Part shown: positions 1 through 8,122 of the stretch, piece after piece
How positions within the stretch are numbered: the stretch's first letter is position 1
How the letters are laid out: every line of letters starts with the position of its first letter
Assembly: GCA_050291245.1 (NCBI GenBank)
Contig: JBNKJP010000012.1
Location: forward strand, 1 to 64,000
Source: Thiodiazotropha sp050291245
GTDB taxonomy: Bacteria > Pseudomonadota > Gammaproteobacteria > Chromatiales > Chromatiaceae
Length of the DNA: 64,000 nucleotides
Direction: 5' to 3'
Made by a program: the position numbers and the translations under genes
The notes under the pieces: generated by a model
Database searches by the model: none
Seen by the model: the letters and a program-made list of their open reading frames with translations, nothing else
Told to the model about the DNA's origin: nothing

Positions 1-2584
1 GACCACCTTCATCTCACTGGCCGGCCGCTATCTGGTGCTGATGCCCAACAATCCCCGTGCCGGAGGGGTCTCGCGCCGTATCGAGGGCCAGGATCGCACC
101 GAGCTGCGAGAGGCCATGAGCGAACTGCAACTGCCCGAGGACATGGGGCTGATCGTGCGTACCGCCGGTATCGGCAAGAATTCGGAAGAGCTGCAGTGGG
201 ACCTGGACTACCTGCTCCAGCTCTGGCAGGCGATTGAGCATTCGGCGGAGAAATCGGCCCCCTTCCTGATCTACCAGGAGAGCAACGTCATCATCCGCTC
301 GATCCGCGATTACCTGCGGGCCGACATCGGCGAAATTGTTATCGACGATGGCGATGTCTACTCCCAGGCCGAACGCTTCATCAACCAGGTGATGCCGCAA
401 TATGGCAAGAAACTGCGGCGTTACGAAGACGAAGTCCCCCTGTTCAGCCGCTACCAGATTGAAAGCCAGATCGAATCGGCCTTTCAGCGCGAGGTCCGGC
501 TCCCGTCGGGCGGCGCCATCGTCATCGACCACACAGAAGCCCTCACCTCCATCGACATCAACTCGGCACGCGCCACCAAGGGCGCGGACATCGAAGAGAC
601 CGCCCTGAACACCAACCTGGAAGCCGCCGATGAGGTCGCGCGCCAGCTGCGCCTGCGGGACCTCGGAGGACTGTTCGTCATCGATTTCATCGACATGACT
701 CCTTCACGAAATCAGCGGGAGGTCGAGAACCGCCTGAAAGAGGCCCTGAAACAGGATCGCGCCCGGGTCCAGATCGGACGGATCTCCCGATTCGGCCTGC
801 TGGAGATGTCCCGGCAGCGTCTGCGCCCCTCCCTGGGCGAAGCCAGCGAGCAGGTCTGTCCCCGCTGCAAGGGCCACGGAACGGTCCGTGGTGTCGAGTC
901 CCTCTCTCTGTCCGTGCTGCGCATCATCGAAGAGGAAGCGATGAAGGAGAACACCGGGCGCATCATGGCCCAGTTGCCGGTGGATATGGCGACCTTCCTG
1001 CTGAACGAAAAGCGCCCGATGATCCACGATATCGAGAAGCGCCAGTCCATCGAGGTCCTGCTCATCCCCAACGTTCACCTCGAGACACCGAACTACAAGA
1101 TCGAGCGCATCCGTCTCAGTGAGATGCCGGACGAGGACGAGGACGTATCCAGTTACAAGCGGGTATCCGAGGAATCCACCGAGATCAGCAGCGGCCACAC
1201 CGCGAGTAAACCGATCAAATCCGAACAACCGGCGGTGAAATCCATCACTCCGGCCAGTCCCGCCCCCCAGAGACAAGCCCCAACCGGTGCACCCGTGGAG
1301 GGTCAGGAATCGGGGTTTCTACGACGTATCTTCAGCATCTTTTCCTCCAAACAGCCTGGAGATGCTGAGCGCCGAGACGATACCGAAGTGAAGAAAGCGG
1401 GAACCCAGGCAGGTTCCGCGGATAAGGCCGCCCCTCAGGAAGAGACCGGCCAACGGCGCGGTCGCCGCACTCAGTCATCAAGTGGCAATGCGAATCGAAA
1501 CCGTAAATCCGCCACCGAACAAAAGAGTGACGCTCGCCAGACACAGGACAAACAGACCTCCGGCAAACGCCGTCCGGCCGCGAAAAAGTCCTCCCCTGGC
1601 GCGAAACAGACCGCCGATGCAAAACCATCCAGCGAGGCGAAGTCCGGCAACGAACCCAAACCGCAATCCCCTCAGGCCGAAACTCCGACCGGTGGTGACA
1701 GCGGCGAGATCAGCCGCCCCAAATCCCGACGGGGACGTCGCGGAGGTCGCCGGCGTCGCAGCAGCGCCGACAAGGCGAATGAGCAGGGTTCGCAGACGAG
1801 TACCCCGGAGGCCGGGGAATCCCAGCAGGATGCTTTGGATACCGATACCACGCAGCAGCAGACGCAGAAAAAGAGCCAGAGCCGCTCCAGTGGCTCCAAG
1901 CGACCGGCCCGGCAGTCTGCCAAAGCGGATCAAGGCCCTGAGGGTGATCGTGCAAACGAACGCAAGGCATCCCCTGCGGAAGGAGAGACCAAACCGGCAG
2001 CACCCCGGGAATCCCGTACTGAGAAGCCGCAAACCCAAGTAGAAACGCGCAAAACGGATGGCGTGGATAAGGCCGAGACCAAGAACGCAGCCCCTCAACA
2101 GGAAGAAAAGCCCGCGCTACGCGAGGAAACGGAGAGCAAACCGTCAGCACCCCGACAATCCCGTACGGAGCAGCCGCGAACCCAAGTGGAAACACGCAAA
2201 ACCGACAGCGCGGATAAGACCGAAACTAAGAAGGAAGTCTCTCAGCGGGTAGAAAAGTCTGAAGTACACGCGGAAGTTGAGAGCAAACCGGCCCCCAAGC
2301 CAGCCAAGGAGACCCCCGCCCCCGCGGCTGAAGAGAAACCCAAACTGAAGCAGGTCGAGACCAAGCCTCCGGCATCGGCACCCACACCCGCAGCTCCAGT
2401 AGCGGTGGAACAAGCGCCGAAAAAACCGGTTGAACACAAAACCAGCGTCGAAAAGGCCCAGGAGGCTACTCCGCCCAAACCGGCTGAGGCGAAGGACAGC
2501 CCTCCCTTGAAACAGGTGGAGACGAAACAACCATCGACGGCCAACGACAAGCCCGGTGTGGTGGACGCTGGCACCGGAGAATAA
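1..2584 (+). CDS. rne: Ribonuclease E, 5' end outside the window
   Basis: This is the endoribonuclease that organises mRNA decay and rRNA/tRNA processing at the inner membrane. The frame is open from base 2, so the gene starts upstream and the N-terminal S1 region is missing. Visible residues match the RNase E/G catalytic core: the LVLMPNNPRAGG stretch, the metal-binding aspartates in AIDIN-like SIDINSAR and VIDFIDM, and the zinc-link CPRCKG. After the core, GFLRRIFSIFSS resembles the amphipathic membrane-anchor helix of E. coli RNase E. The rest is a long, charged, Pro/Lys/Glu-rich tail with an Arg-rich patch (SRRGRRGGRRRR) that probably binds RNA. The tail carries a 49-residue tandem repeat. 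Family assignment is firm; degradosome partners cannot be read from the tail. Confidence 0.97.
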   Translation, partial: TTFISLAGRYLVLMPNNPRAGGVSRRIEGQDRTELREAMSELQLPEDMGLIVRTAGIGKNSEELQWDLDYLLQLWQAIEHSAEKSAPFLIYQESNVIIRSIRDYLRADIGEIVIDDGDVYSQAERFINQVMPQYGKKLRRYEDEVPLFSRYQIESQIESAFQREVRLPSGGAIVIDHTEALTSIDINSARATKGADIEETALNTNLEAADEVARQLRLRDLGGLFVIDFIDMTPSRNQREVENRLKEALKQDRARVQIGRISRFGLLEMSRQRLRPSLGEASEQVCPRCKGHGTVRGVESLSLSVLRIIEEEAMKENTGRIMAQLPVDMATFLLNEKRPMIHDIEKRQSIEVLLIPNVHLETPNYKIERIRLSEMPDEDEDVSSYKRVSEESTEISSGHTASKPIKSEQPAVKSITPASPAPQRQAPTGAPVEGQESGFLRRIFSIFSSKQPGDAERRDDTEVKKAGTQAGSADKAAPQEETGQRRGRRTQSSSGNANRNRKSATEQKSDARQTQDKQTSGKRRPAAKKSSPGAKQTADAKPSSEAKSGNEPKPQSPQAETPTGGDSGEISRPKSRRGRRGGRRRRSSADKANEQGSQTSTPEAGESQQDALDTDTTQQQTQKKSQSRSSGSKRPARQSAKADQGPEGDRANERKASPAEGETKPAAPRESRTEKPQTQVETRKTDGVDKAETKNAAPQQEEKPALREETESKPSAPRQSRTEQPRTQVETRKTDSADKTETKKEVSQRVEKSEVHAEVESKPAPKPAKETPAPAAEEKPKLKQVETKPPASAPTPAAPVAVEQAPKKPVEHKTSVEKAQEATPPKPAEAKDSPPLKQVETKQPSTANDKPGVVDAGTGE
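1991..2284 (+). repeat. Two tandem 147-bp units inside the rne tail
   Basis: Units 1991-2137 and 2138-2284 each encode 49 residues beginning KPxAPRxSRTExP and containing TQVETRKTD. They are in frame and diverged, and a third copy begins at 2285 and fades. The repeat lengthens the disordered C-terminal region. Confidence 0.85.
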
Positions 2585-2613
2585 AAAGAAGCCGAGGCCC
2601 AAGGTCTTGAACT

Positions 2614-2638
2614 CGTTCCCACGCTCTGCGTGGGAACG
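2614..2638. repeat. GTTCCCACGC-type palindrome
   Basis: Perfect inverted repeat with 11-base arms CGTTCCCACGC and a three-base loop, just after the rne stop codon. Related copies lie at 2694-2716, 32332-32356, 32415-32439 and 60188-60210. It can form a strong hairpin between the convergent rne and phosphatase genes but lacks a T-run, so classical intrinsic terminator activity is uncertain. Confidence 0.85.
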
Positions 2639-2693
2639 CATACTAAGTCTGTTGTGACGATCAGCCTTGCTGAGTGTCCGAACCCTGGTCTGT

Positions 2694-2716
2694 GTTCCCG
2701 CACGGAGCATGGGAAC
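2694..2716. repeat. GTTCCCRC-type palindrome, diverged copy
   Basis: Second imperfect copy of the GTTCCC...GGGAAC hairpin, 55 bases after the first. The pair brackets a stretch with no recognisable gene. Confidence 0.75.
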
Positions 2717-2729
2717 GAGATAAACCACC

Positions 2730-2796
2730 GTCATCCTGGCGCATACCGGGATCCACGCTGCGATATTCCTGGCTCCCGGCCTACGCCGGGATGACC
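2730..2796. repeat. GTCATCC/GGATGAC double palindrome
   Basis: Outer arms GTCATCC and GGATGAC enclose two CCGGC/GCCGG-type inner hairpins. It belongs to the same family as 28319-28345, 51814-51839, 59444-59467 and 62950-62975. The remainder of the 2585-2911 gap shows nothing recognisable. Confidence 0.75.
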
Positions 2797-2911
2797 GTCT
2801 GTTTTAGCGGTGCTATCCGCTCGGCTTCGCTTTCTGCCCGATCCCGGATTCCGCCTCGCTCCATCCAGGCTCTTTAGCGAGGTACACTCGAGGACGGCTG
2901 ATACGAACAAA

Positions 2912-3397
2912 TCAACTCAGCGCCCGATCGACTTTAATCCGAGTCAGTAGCCCTCGGGAGGCCTCCTCCACCAGATCGAAGACCCGTTCAAAACCGGCGG
3001 TCCCGCCATAGTAGGGATCCGGCACCTCGCGCACCGGCTGATCCGGGGCAAAATCCAGGAACATATGCAACCGATCCTCCAGGCCCGGAGGACACAGGGC
3101 TGAGAGGTCCTGAAAGTTGGAACGATCCATGGCAATGACGTAGTCAAACGCCTCGAAATCCGACACGGTCACGATTCGGGCTCTCAGATCACTAAGATCG
3201 ACACCCCGTTTCAACGCGGTTTCCCGGGCCCGTCGGTCAGGCAAACCGCCGATATGGTAGTCGATGGTGCCCGCGGAATCGGTCAGAATCCGTTTACTCA
3301 GACCCTCCTGATCCACCATGGCTCGGAACACCCCCTGGGCAGTAGGGGATCGACAGATATTGCCCATGCAGACAAACAGTACCTTAATGTGATTCAT
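2912..3397 (-). CDS. Low-molecular-weight protein tyrosine phosphatase
   Basis: A 161-residue cytoplasmic phosphatase that dephosphorylates phosphotyrosine proteins through a cysteine-phosphate intermediate. The P-loop CMGNICRS places the nucleophile at Cys10 and the phosphate-binding arginine at Arg16. The general-acid loop DPYYGG follows, with Asp127. Length is normal for the family. In other bacteria such enzymes (Wzb, Etp) pair with tyrosine kinases of polysaccharide export, but no such genes are in this window. It lies 79 bases downstream of the type II secretion operon on the same strand and could be read through from it. The arsenate reductase reading of the same fold is less likely because the DPYYGG loop is typical of phosphatases. 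Confidence 0.95.
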   Translation of the reverse strand: MNHIKVLFVCMGNICRSPTAQGVFRAMVDQEGLSKRILTDSAGTIDYHIGGLPDRRARETALKRGVDLSDLRARIVTVSDFEAFDYVIAMDRSNFQDLSALCPPGLEDRLHMFLDFAPDQPVREVPDPYYGGTAGFERVFDLVEEASRGLLTRIKVDRALS

Positions 3398-3476
3398 TGA
3401 TATCCAGCAAAAAATGATCGATACGACGAACTGCGCAACCTAATACGATGCGCATCCAAGTTCAAGGGCCGTTTCA

Positions 3477-4019
3477 TTACCTGGGAAGGAAAGGCAGTCT
3501 GGCGGGAACCTTGCCCCGATTGCCGGCGCCTACGACCTCCAGTTCAAGGGTGAGGCGTTGCCCGCGCCTTTCCACGGTGGCACTGGCGGTGTCTACCCGG
3601 GTGAGTTTCCAATCATCCTGATTCATCCCTTCAGTGACCCGCAACAGGCGGTTGCTGGTCAGGTCACGGATGACCGCGACCCGGTTCTGTGGCGTGATCA
3701 CAACCCCCTCCAGTTTCAGCTTGAGCGGTAGTACCCGGGGTGCGGTTTTCACAGCCACCTTCTCTGCGGGCTTCGGTGGCATGCGACCTTCGACGAACAG
3801 GGGCCGCTCGGTGATCTCCCGGTAGGCGTTCAGGGGAACCGGGGCAAAGGCGATCCTCGTGGTATTTTCGGGATGATCCGGCTGTTTGGCAGGGACCCGG
3901 GTAAAATCCTCCGCCATGGGTGGGTGTTGCCACTGCCAGGCCAGAAGACCGGAAATGGCCAACAGGACACTGAGCAACAACAGGCTCAGGAGGTTGAAGG
4001 TACCCTTCCAAGCGCTCAT
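3477..4019 (-). CDS. gspN: Type II secretion GspN/GspC-like linker protein
   Basis: A 180-residue inner-membrane protein with one signal anchor (about residues 9-28) and a periplasmic domain. The segment ITERPLFVEGRMPP followed by LKLEGVV resembles the homology region of GspC and the XpsN-type proteins, which link the inner-membrane platform to the secretin GspD. It is the last gene of the secretion operon and overlaps gspM by four bases. No separate full-length gspC with a PDZ domain is present, so this short protein probably takes the GspC role, as in Xanthomonas-type systems. The operon position is strong evidence; the exact name (N, P or C) is convention. Confidence 0.78.
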   Translation of the reverse strand: MSAWKGTFNLLSLLLLSVLLAISGLLAWQWQHPPMAEDFTRVPAKQPDHPENTTRIAFAPVPLNAYREITERPLFVEGRMPPKPAEKVAVKTAPRVLPLKLKLEGVVITPQNRVAVIRDLTSNRLLRVTEGMNQDDWKLTRVDTASATVERRGQRLTLELEVVGAGNRGKVPARLPFLPR

Positions 4020-4621
4020 GACGCGGGTCCCTTCATATAACCAACCAGCTGAAAATCGATATCCAGTATCGACTCCGCCTCGCGGATCTGTTCGGTCGCG
4101 GGTATGCGACGACGCACTACGGGACGGCTGCGCAGGGTGATCTCATCGATGAACAGATAGGGCTTTTCACTTTCCAGACGATGAAAGATTTGCACGCTCT
4201 GCGCCAGATTGCTTTTCATGCGTATCCGCACGGCAACCCGACGGAACCCCTCCTCCTTACTGATATTGATGACCTGGGCGCTGACAATCTCCCCCTGGGC
4301 TGCCGAGACAATCTGTTTGACCCGACGCTGAAGTTCCGCTTCGGACAGGGATTCGGTTTCGCTTTGTAAATAACGACGGTCGGCCTGGCGTGTCCGGCTA
4401 AGCCGATCGTACGCGCTTTGATAATAGTCTGTCTGGGATGCCATCCGCTGGTAGAGGCCGATCTGGTGCCGCTGTTCGGCGATCCGCTCATCCAGTGTGC
4501 GGTTCATGCTCCATACCGGAAACCCCACCAGGAGTATCAACCCCAGCAACACAATCACCAGCAGGCTGACGGCAAGCACCCGGCTCTGTTTTGAATTGAG
4601 TCGTTCTGCGATGGAAAGCAC
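4016..4621 (-). CDS. gspM: Type II secretion GspM-like platform protein
   Basis: A 201-residue bitopic protein with a short cytoplasmic start, a transmembrane helix at about residues 17-37 and a coiled-coil stretch (about 45-95). A ferredoxin-like periplasmic domain of the PilO/GspM type follows. It is expected to pair with GspL and stabilise the assembly platform. Its start overlaps the last base of gspL and its end overlaps gspN by four bases, indicating translational coupling. It is the short GspM variant found in systems with a PilN-like GspL. Identification rests mainly on architecture and position. Confidence 0.82.
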   Translation of the reverse strand: MLSIAERLNSKQSRVLAVSLLVIVLLGLILLVGFPVWSMNRTLDERIAEQRHQIGLYQRMASQTDYYQSAYDRLSRTRQADRRYLQSETESLSEAELQRRVKQIVSAAQGEIVSAQVINISKEEGFRRVAVRIRMKSNLAQSVQIFHRLESEKPYLFIDEITLRSRPVVRRRIPATEQIREAESILDIDFQLVGYMKGPAS

Positions 4622-5694
4622 TAGCCTTCATCCTGTGAGTTAACGATGTCCGCGGAGATATGGAAGCGCTCGGTATTGTTTTTACTGTTCTGCGTCACCG
4701 GCGAACGAAAACTGACATTACGGAACATTTTGGATGACTCGATCAGGGGTATCAGCACGGCCGACGCGACAGACTGACCATACAGATGCACCTTGCTATC
4801 ACGGATTTCGAATTGGCTGAGCCAGGTGTCATCCGGCAGGATCAGGGTCAGCTCCTGAAGCACATCCAGCACGGAGTGAGTCTGAAGCTTGCGGTCTTCC
4901 AGAAAGCTGTTTTCTCGCTCTGCCGCGGAAACCTCGTCGCGCAGAGCCGCGACCTCGTTGGCCTGTTTCTGATATTGACTGCGTGTGGCTTCGAGGGATT
5001 CGGACAGCCGGCTCTTCTGATAGAGTGGCAGGGCCAGCTGAACGCATAACAGGATCAGCAGCAACAGCATGAGCACGCCGTTGAGCAGACGATAGCGTTT
5101 GATCGGTTTGGAGCGTTGGGACGCGGGCAGCAGATTGATCCCATAGATCCCGGGTTCGGCTTCATCGCAAGGGGCGATGGCGTTAATGCGCACATGATGC
5201 TCCCCAAGCTGATGCAGGGCATCCTTGAGTTTTTCGATGGGTGCGAGCACCAGGGTGATGTCCAGTATCCGGTTCTGGCGATCCCGTTGATTGACCCGGT
5301 AATCGTAAAACACCTGCTGGGCATTAAACGGCGTATGACGATCCATCTCGAATGCCAGTACTTCACGCAGATTCTCTTCCGCTTCGATCGGCAGGGTGAT
5401 TTTCTTGATCAGGTAGTGCTTGCGTTCCAGGCACAGGGAGATTTCACTGGCGGCATTTAACAGTCTGCAATGCTCCGAATCCTGCCAATCGAGCACCCGC
5501 AGATAATTCTGCGCCACCTCTTCCCCGTTGTTGCCGTGATTGACGAAGCGCAAGGTTTCATCGAGAAAGTGAAGCCGGATCGGGTGACCACCACTGAACA
5601 GGCTCTGCATCGACTCAGGCAGCAGGGTGGCGATTTCACCCCACCACCATTGCCAGAACTCCTGTAAACGAAATTTCAGTGTTTGTACCGACAT
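4621..5694 (-). CDS. gspL: Type II secretion GspL-like platform protein
   Basis: A 357-residue platform protein. The first half has the actin-like cytoplasmic features of the GspL/PilM group (LPIEAEENLREVLAFEMDRHTPF). A transmembrane helix at about residues 203-223 and a PilN-like coiled coil plus periplasmic domain (LTLILPDDTWLSQFEI) follow. It should recruit the ATPase GspE through the cytoplasmic half and GspM through the periplasmic half. It lies between gspK and gspM, with gspM overlapping by one base. Confidence 0.87.
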   Translation of the reverse strand: MSVQTLKFRLQEFWQWWWGEIATLLPESMQSLFSGGHPIRLHFLDETLRFVNHGNNGEEVAQNYLRVLDWQDSEHCRLLNAASEISLCLERKHYLIKKITLPIEAEENLREVLAFEMDRHTPFNAQQVFYDYRVNQRDRQNRILDITLVLAPIEKLKDALHQLGEHHVRINAIAPCDEAEPGIYGINLLPASQRSKPIKRYRLLNGVLMLLLLILLCVQLALPLYQKSRLSESLEATRSQYQKQANEVAALRDEVSAAERENSFLEDRKLQTHSVLDVLQELTLILPDDTWLSQFEIRDSKVHLYGQSVASAVLIPLIESSKMFRNVSFRSPVTQNSKNNTERFHISADIVNSQDEG

Positions 5695-5731
5695 GCCCTG
5701 ATTCTATCCCGAAGTGGCTGATTTTGTCCGA

Positions 5732-6601
5732 TTACTCTCGCCAGTCCCTCACCCGGTAGGGCTGATCCGGTTGGCTTTGCAACGTGATATCCGCTTGAAT
5801 GAAAGCGCGTGCACCCTGAACGGTCTGCACCGCCACCTTGATGCGATAATTCTTTTCGGCACCAACGCCCCCCCCTTGCCCGTCTTTCCATTCCCCCCAG
5901 TCCGGTTCGATGAAATCAAAGGCGTTACTGAGTGAAGCGTCCCCCTTCGAAACGGGTTGCAGGAGGTCCCGCAATTCACCCGGAGCATAGCGCGGATCGA
6001 CCTGTCCGCTGCTGGAATAGAGGGTGACATAGGGACGCAGGCGCGCCACCCGGGAGGCATCGAACCCCATGACGTGGGCGAGCTCATCCACGCTGTTCAA
6101 GTCACGTCCGGCGGTGGCATTGGCGTAGCCGGCGGCCCGGTAGTCCGCGTCCTCCGCCCCGGCCACGCGACGCAGATCATCCCCGTCGCGCCAGTCCGCG
6201 AGGCGGTCCGCCAGCGCTTCCCGTTCCTGCGGCTCATCACTGATCAGGGCGAATAGTTTGATCAATACATCCCGAGGCGCCTGATTGAGGTTGACCAGTC
6301 CGGAAGCCTGACGGATGGTGATGCGGGTCACCGCGAAATCACTCTCCAACGGGTAGACCCGGCCATCGAATTCCCAGCGCTGAGCCGGATCCGTGACCAT
6401 CAGTTCCCGGATTGCCCGGACGAACCCGGACTCGGCCAGGTGCTTTGCCTTGAGTGCCTGCACCGCATTGTGCGCGAGTCGGCTTTCGACCTTGGATTGG
6501 GTTGCAAAACTGGCGGCGACAACCATCATCAGCGCGATCAGCCAAAGCACCATGACCAGCGCAATACCGGATTGCCGTACTTGTGAAGCACCGCCTGCCA
6601 T
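5732..6601 (-). CDS. gspK: Type II secretion minor pseudopilin GspK
   Basis: A 289-residue pseudopilin that caps the tip of the pseudopilus. I use the ATG at 6601 because it directly follows the gspJ stop codon; a longer frame would run back into gspJ. After a short leader, SGIALVMVLWLIALM forms the hydrophobic N-terminal helix. As is typical of GspK, it lacks the Glu5 of other pilins. The large globular part includes the helical segment with NLNQAPRDVL and DLNSVDELAHVMGFD, typical of the GspK helix-hairpin insert. Length is close to the family norm. Confidence 0.93.
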   Translation of the reverse strand: MAGGASQVRQSGIALVMVLWLIALMMVVAASFATQSKVESRLAHNAVQALKAKHLAESGFVRAIRELMVTDPAQRWEFDGRVYPLESDFAVTRITIRQASGLVNLNQAPRDVLIKLFALISDEPQEREALADRLADWRDGDDLRRVAGAEDADYRAAGYANATAGRDLNSVDELAHVMGFDASRVARLRPYVTLYSSSGQVDPRYAPGELRDLLQPVSKGDASLSNAFDFIEPDWGEWKDGQGGGVGAEKNYRIKVAVQTVQGARAFIQADITLQSQPDQPYRVRDWRE

Positions 6602-6602
6602 G

Positions 6603-7253
6603 TCAGATCCCGCTATGCCAATGCCGCAGGGCAATGTAACGTTGCTGGGAGAAACCACCGGGGCCCCCCGCTTGAATCCCGATCAGTTGCGGATAGTCCC
6701 GCATACCCTCCACCCAGAGTTCACTCCAGACGGGGTCTTTCGAACCTTGAAGTTGTCCATAGTACTGAAACCGTACCTCCTCGAGTCCGCTCATCAGTAC
6801 GCGCCGTCCTCCTTGATCCGGAAGCGTGAAATGCCGGTCCTGAGGCTGATAGGGACGATACATCAACACCAGACGGGTACCCTCGACGCTATCCTGCTCC
6901 ACCGATATGCGATATTCGAACAGCCCGCCCGCCCGGTAGGGTTGCGGTGCCGGCGCGAGGAACTGCAGCAGATTCGGTTCACCGACGAAGGCCAGTTGCC
7001 GACCCTTTGGGGTCTGCCAGCTGATCGGGAGGATTTGCGCAAGGGTCTTCTCAATCCGGGTCATGATCCGTTGTTGCGCAACCTGATGGTCACTGTGTTC
7101 AACCAGCTGATCCCATCCCTTGAGATTGATGAACAGCATCGAAACGGCGGAGGTAACCATTGTCGCCAGAATCAACAAGGCAATGAGGATCTCCAGCAAC
7201 GTGAAGCCGGCTTGGGACGGATGACACCACCTTCCCTGTTCAACTCCGGCCAT
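6603..7253 (-). CDS. gspJ: Type II secretion minor pseudopilin GspJ
   Basis: A 216-residue minor pseudopilin of the tip complex. The start at 7253 is preferred over upstream starts because it puts the prepilin signal near the N-terminus, with cleavage after Gly in QAGFTLLEILIALLIL and Glu5 present. It overlaps gspI by 14 bases. The globular domain contains VRFQYYGQ and WPQ-like segments seen in GspJ proteins. It should assemble with GspI, GspK and GspH. Confidence 0.92.
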   Translation of the reverse strand: MAGVEQGRWCHPSQAGFTLLEILIALLILATMVTSAVSMLFINLKGWDQLVEHSDHQVAQQRIMTRIEKTLAQILPISWQTPKGRQLAFVGEPNLLQFLAPAPQPYRAGGLFEYRISVEQDSVEGTRLVLMYRPYQPQDRHFTLPDQGGRRVLMSGLEEVRFQYYGQLQGSKDPVWSELWVEGMRDYPQLIGIQAGGPGGFSQQRYIALRHWHSGI

Positions 7254-7641
7254 AGACCATCCCCTGCCGGGTGAATAGGAGGCTTCGCTCCCCTGAGGCG
7301 GAATCCCAGTGGATCTCGAGTCGCTCTTCATACGGGACGGCCGGGATCGCAAGCCGTTTCTCCTCCCAGCCGTTCGTGTTGGGGTAACGTTCATAGCGCC
7401 AACGGTAGCCCCCCGCTTCCGTCCCTTCCCGGCGCGCTTCGGCAGCCGTGATCTCAACACTCATCTGCCCCATCCGGGCTTCGGCGATGGAGATCGCTTC
7501 CAGGTATCCCGAGGCGACCTGATGATTGCGTATCGCCCCTGAATTGATGCGCAACACCACGCTCATGGTCATGGCCAGAATCACGAACGCCACCAGGACC
7601 TCGATCAGGGTCATGCCCTTAGATTCCGAATGAGGATGCAT
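7240..7641 (-). CDS. gspI: Type II secretion minor pseudopilin GspI
   Basis: A 133-residue minor pseudopilin. The short leader ends at the prepilin peptidase site, followed by MTLIEVLVAFVILAM with Glu5. The small soluble domain has GYRWRYERYP and EERLEIHW segments. GspI nucleates the tip complex with GspJ and GspK. It overlaps both neighbours (gspH by 23 bases, gspJ by 14), consistent with coupled translation. Confidence 0.93.
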   Translation of the reverse strand: MHPHSESKGMTLIEVLVAFVILAMTMSVVLRINSGAIRNHQVASGYLEAISIAEARMGQMSVEITAAEARREGTEAGGYRWRYERYPNTNGWEEKRLAIPAVPYEERLEIHWDSASGERSLLFTRQGMVYGRS

Positions 7642-8122
7642 GCTCAGCCTGCGTTTTCTGGGAAAGAATTTCGACCTGACTGGTCAGCCAATCCACCTGA
7701 ACCGTATATCCGCGGGCGCCTGCTTCAATCCGGATCTCACCACCGCTGGCACTGCCATCCGGGTAGAAATGCAACTCCAGGGTCTGTTGGGAGGGGGCCC
7801 CGGGTGGGCGAAAAAAATGGATTCCTTCCGGTAACTGACGTAGCGCACCGGTGTTGATTTGCGCACTCTGGTATCGGTCGTCTGACAGCTCGAAACGCAT
7901 CGCGGTGGACTGACCGGTGGTGATCGCGCTCTGCTGTACATAGCGGATCTCCTGCACCAGATCCCGGGTGACGGCCTTGAGTTTCAAAGCGGGGAAGGCC
8001 TTGTGAAACAGGGGCGGCGCCAGTGCATAGACCATTCCGAGAATCACCAGCACCAGCATCATCTCGATCAGGGTGAAACCCTCATTCCTCGGCATGCCGT
8101 GATCATGAAAAAACCGGATCAT
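7619..8122 (-). CDS. gspH: Type II secretion minor pseudopilin GspH
   Basis: A 167-residue pseudopilin with a class III prepilin signal, EGFTLIEMMLVLVILGM. The body matches GspH (FxLSDDRY and LHFYPDGSASGGEI segments) and lacks the calcium-site and DNGRYP-type features of the major pseudopilin GspG. Its start overlaps the gspF stop by four bases, so no gspG can have been lost cleanly from between them without rebuilding this overlap. GspG must be encoded elsewhere, unless this protein has taken over its role. Confidence 0.9.
   Translation of the reverse strand: MIRFFHDHGMPRNEGFTLIEMMLVLVILGMVYALAPPLFHKAFPALKLKAVTRDLVQEIRYVQQSAITTGQSTAMRFELSDDRYQSAQINTGALRQLPEGIHFFRPPGAPSQQTLELHFYPDGSASGGEIRIEAGARGYTVQVDWLTSQVEILSQKTQAEHASSFGI

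Noticed and set aside
2585..2911. CRISPR-like array of palindromes
   Set aside because: Repeats are of different families, irregularly spaced, and have no uniform spacers.
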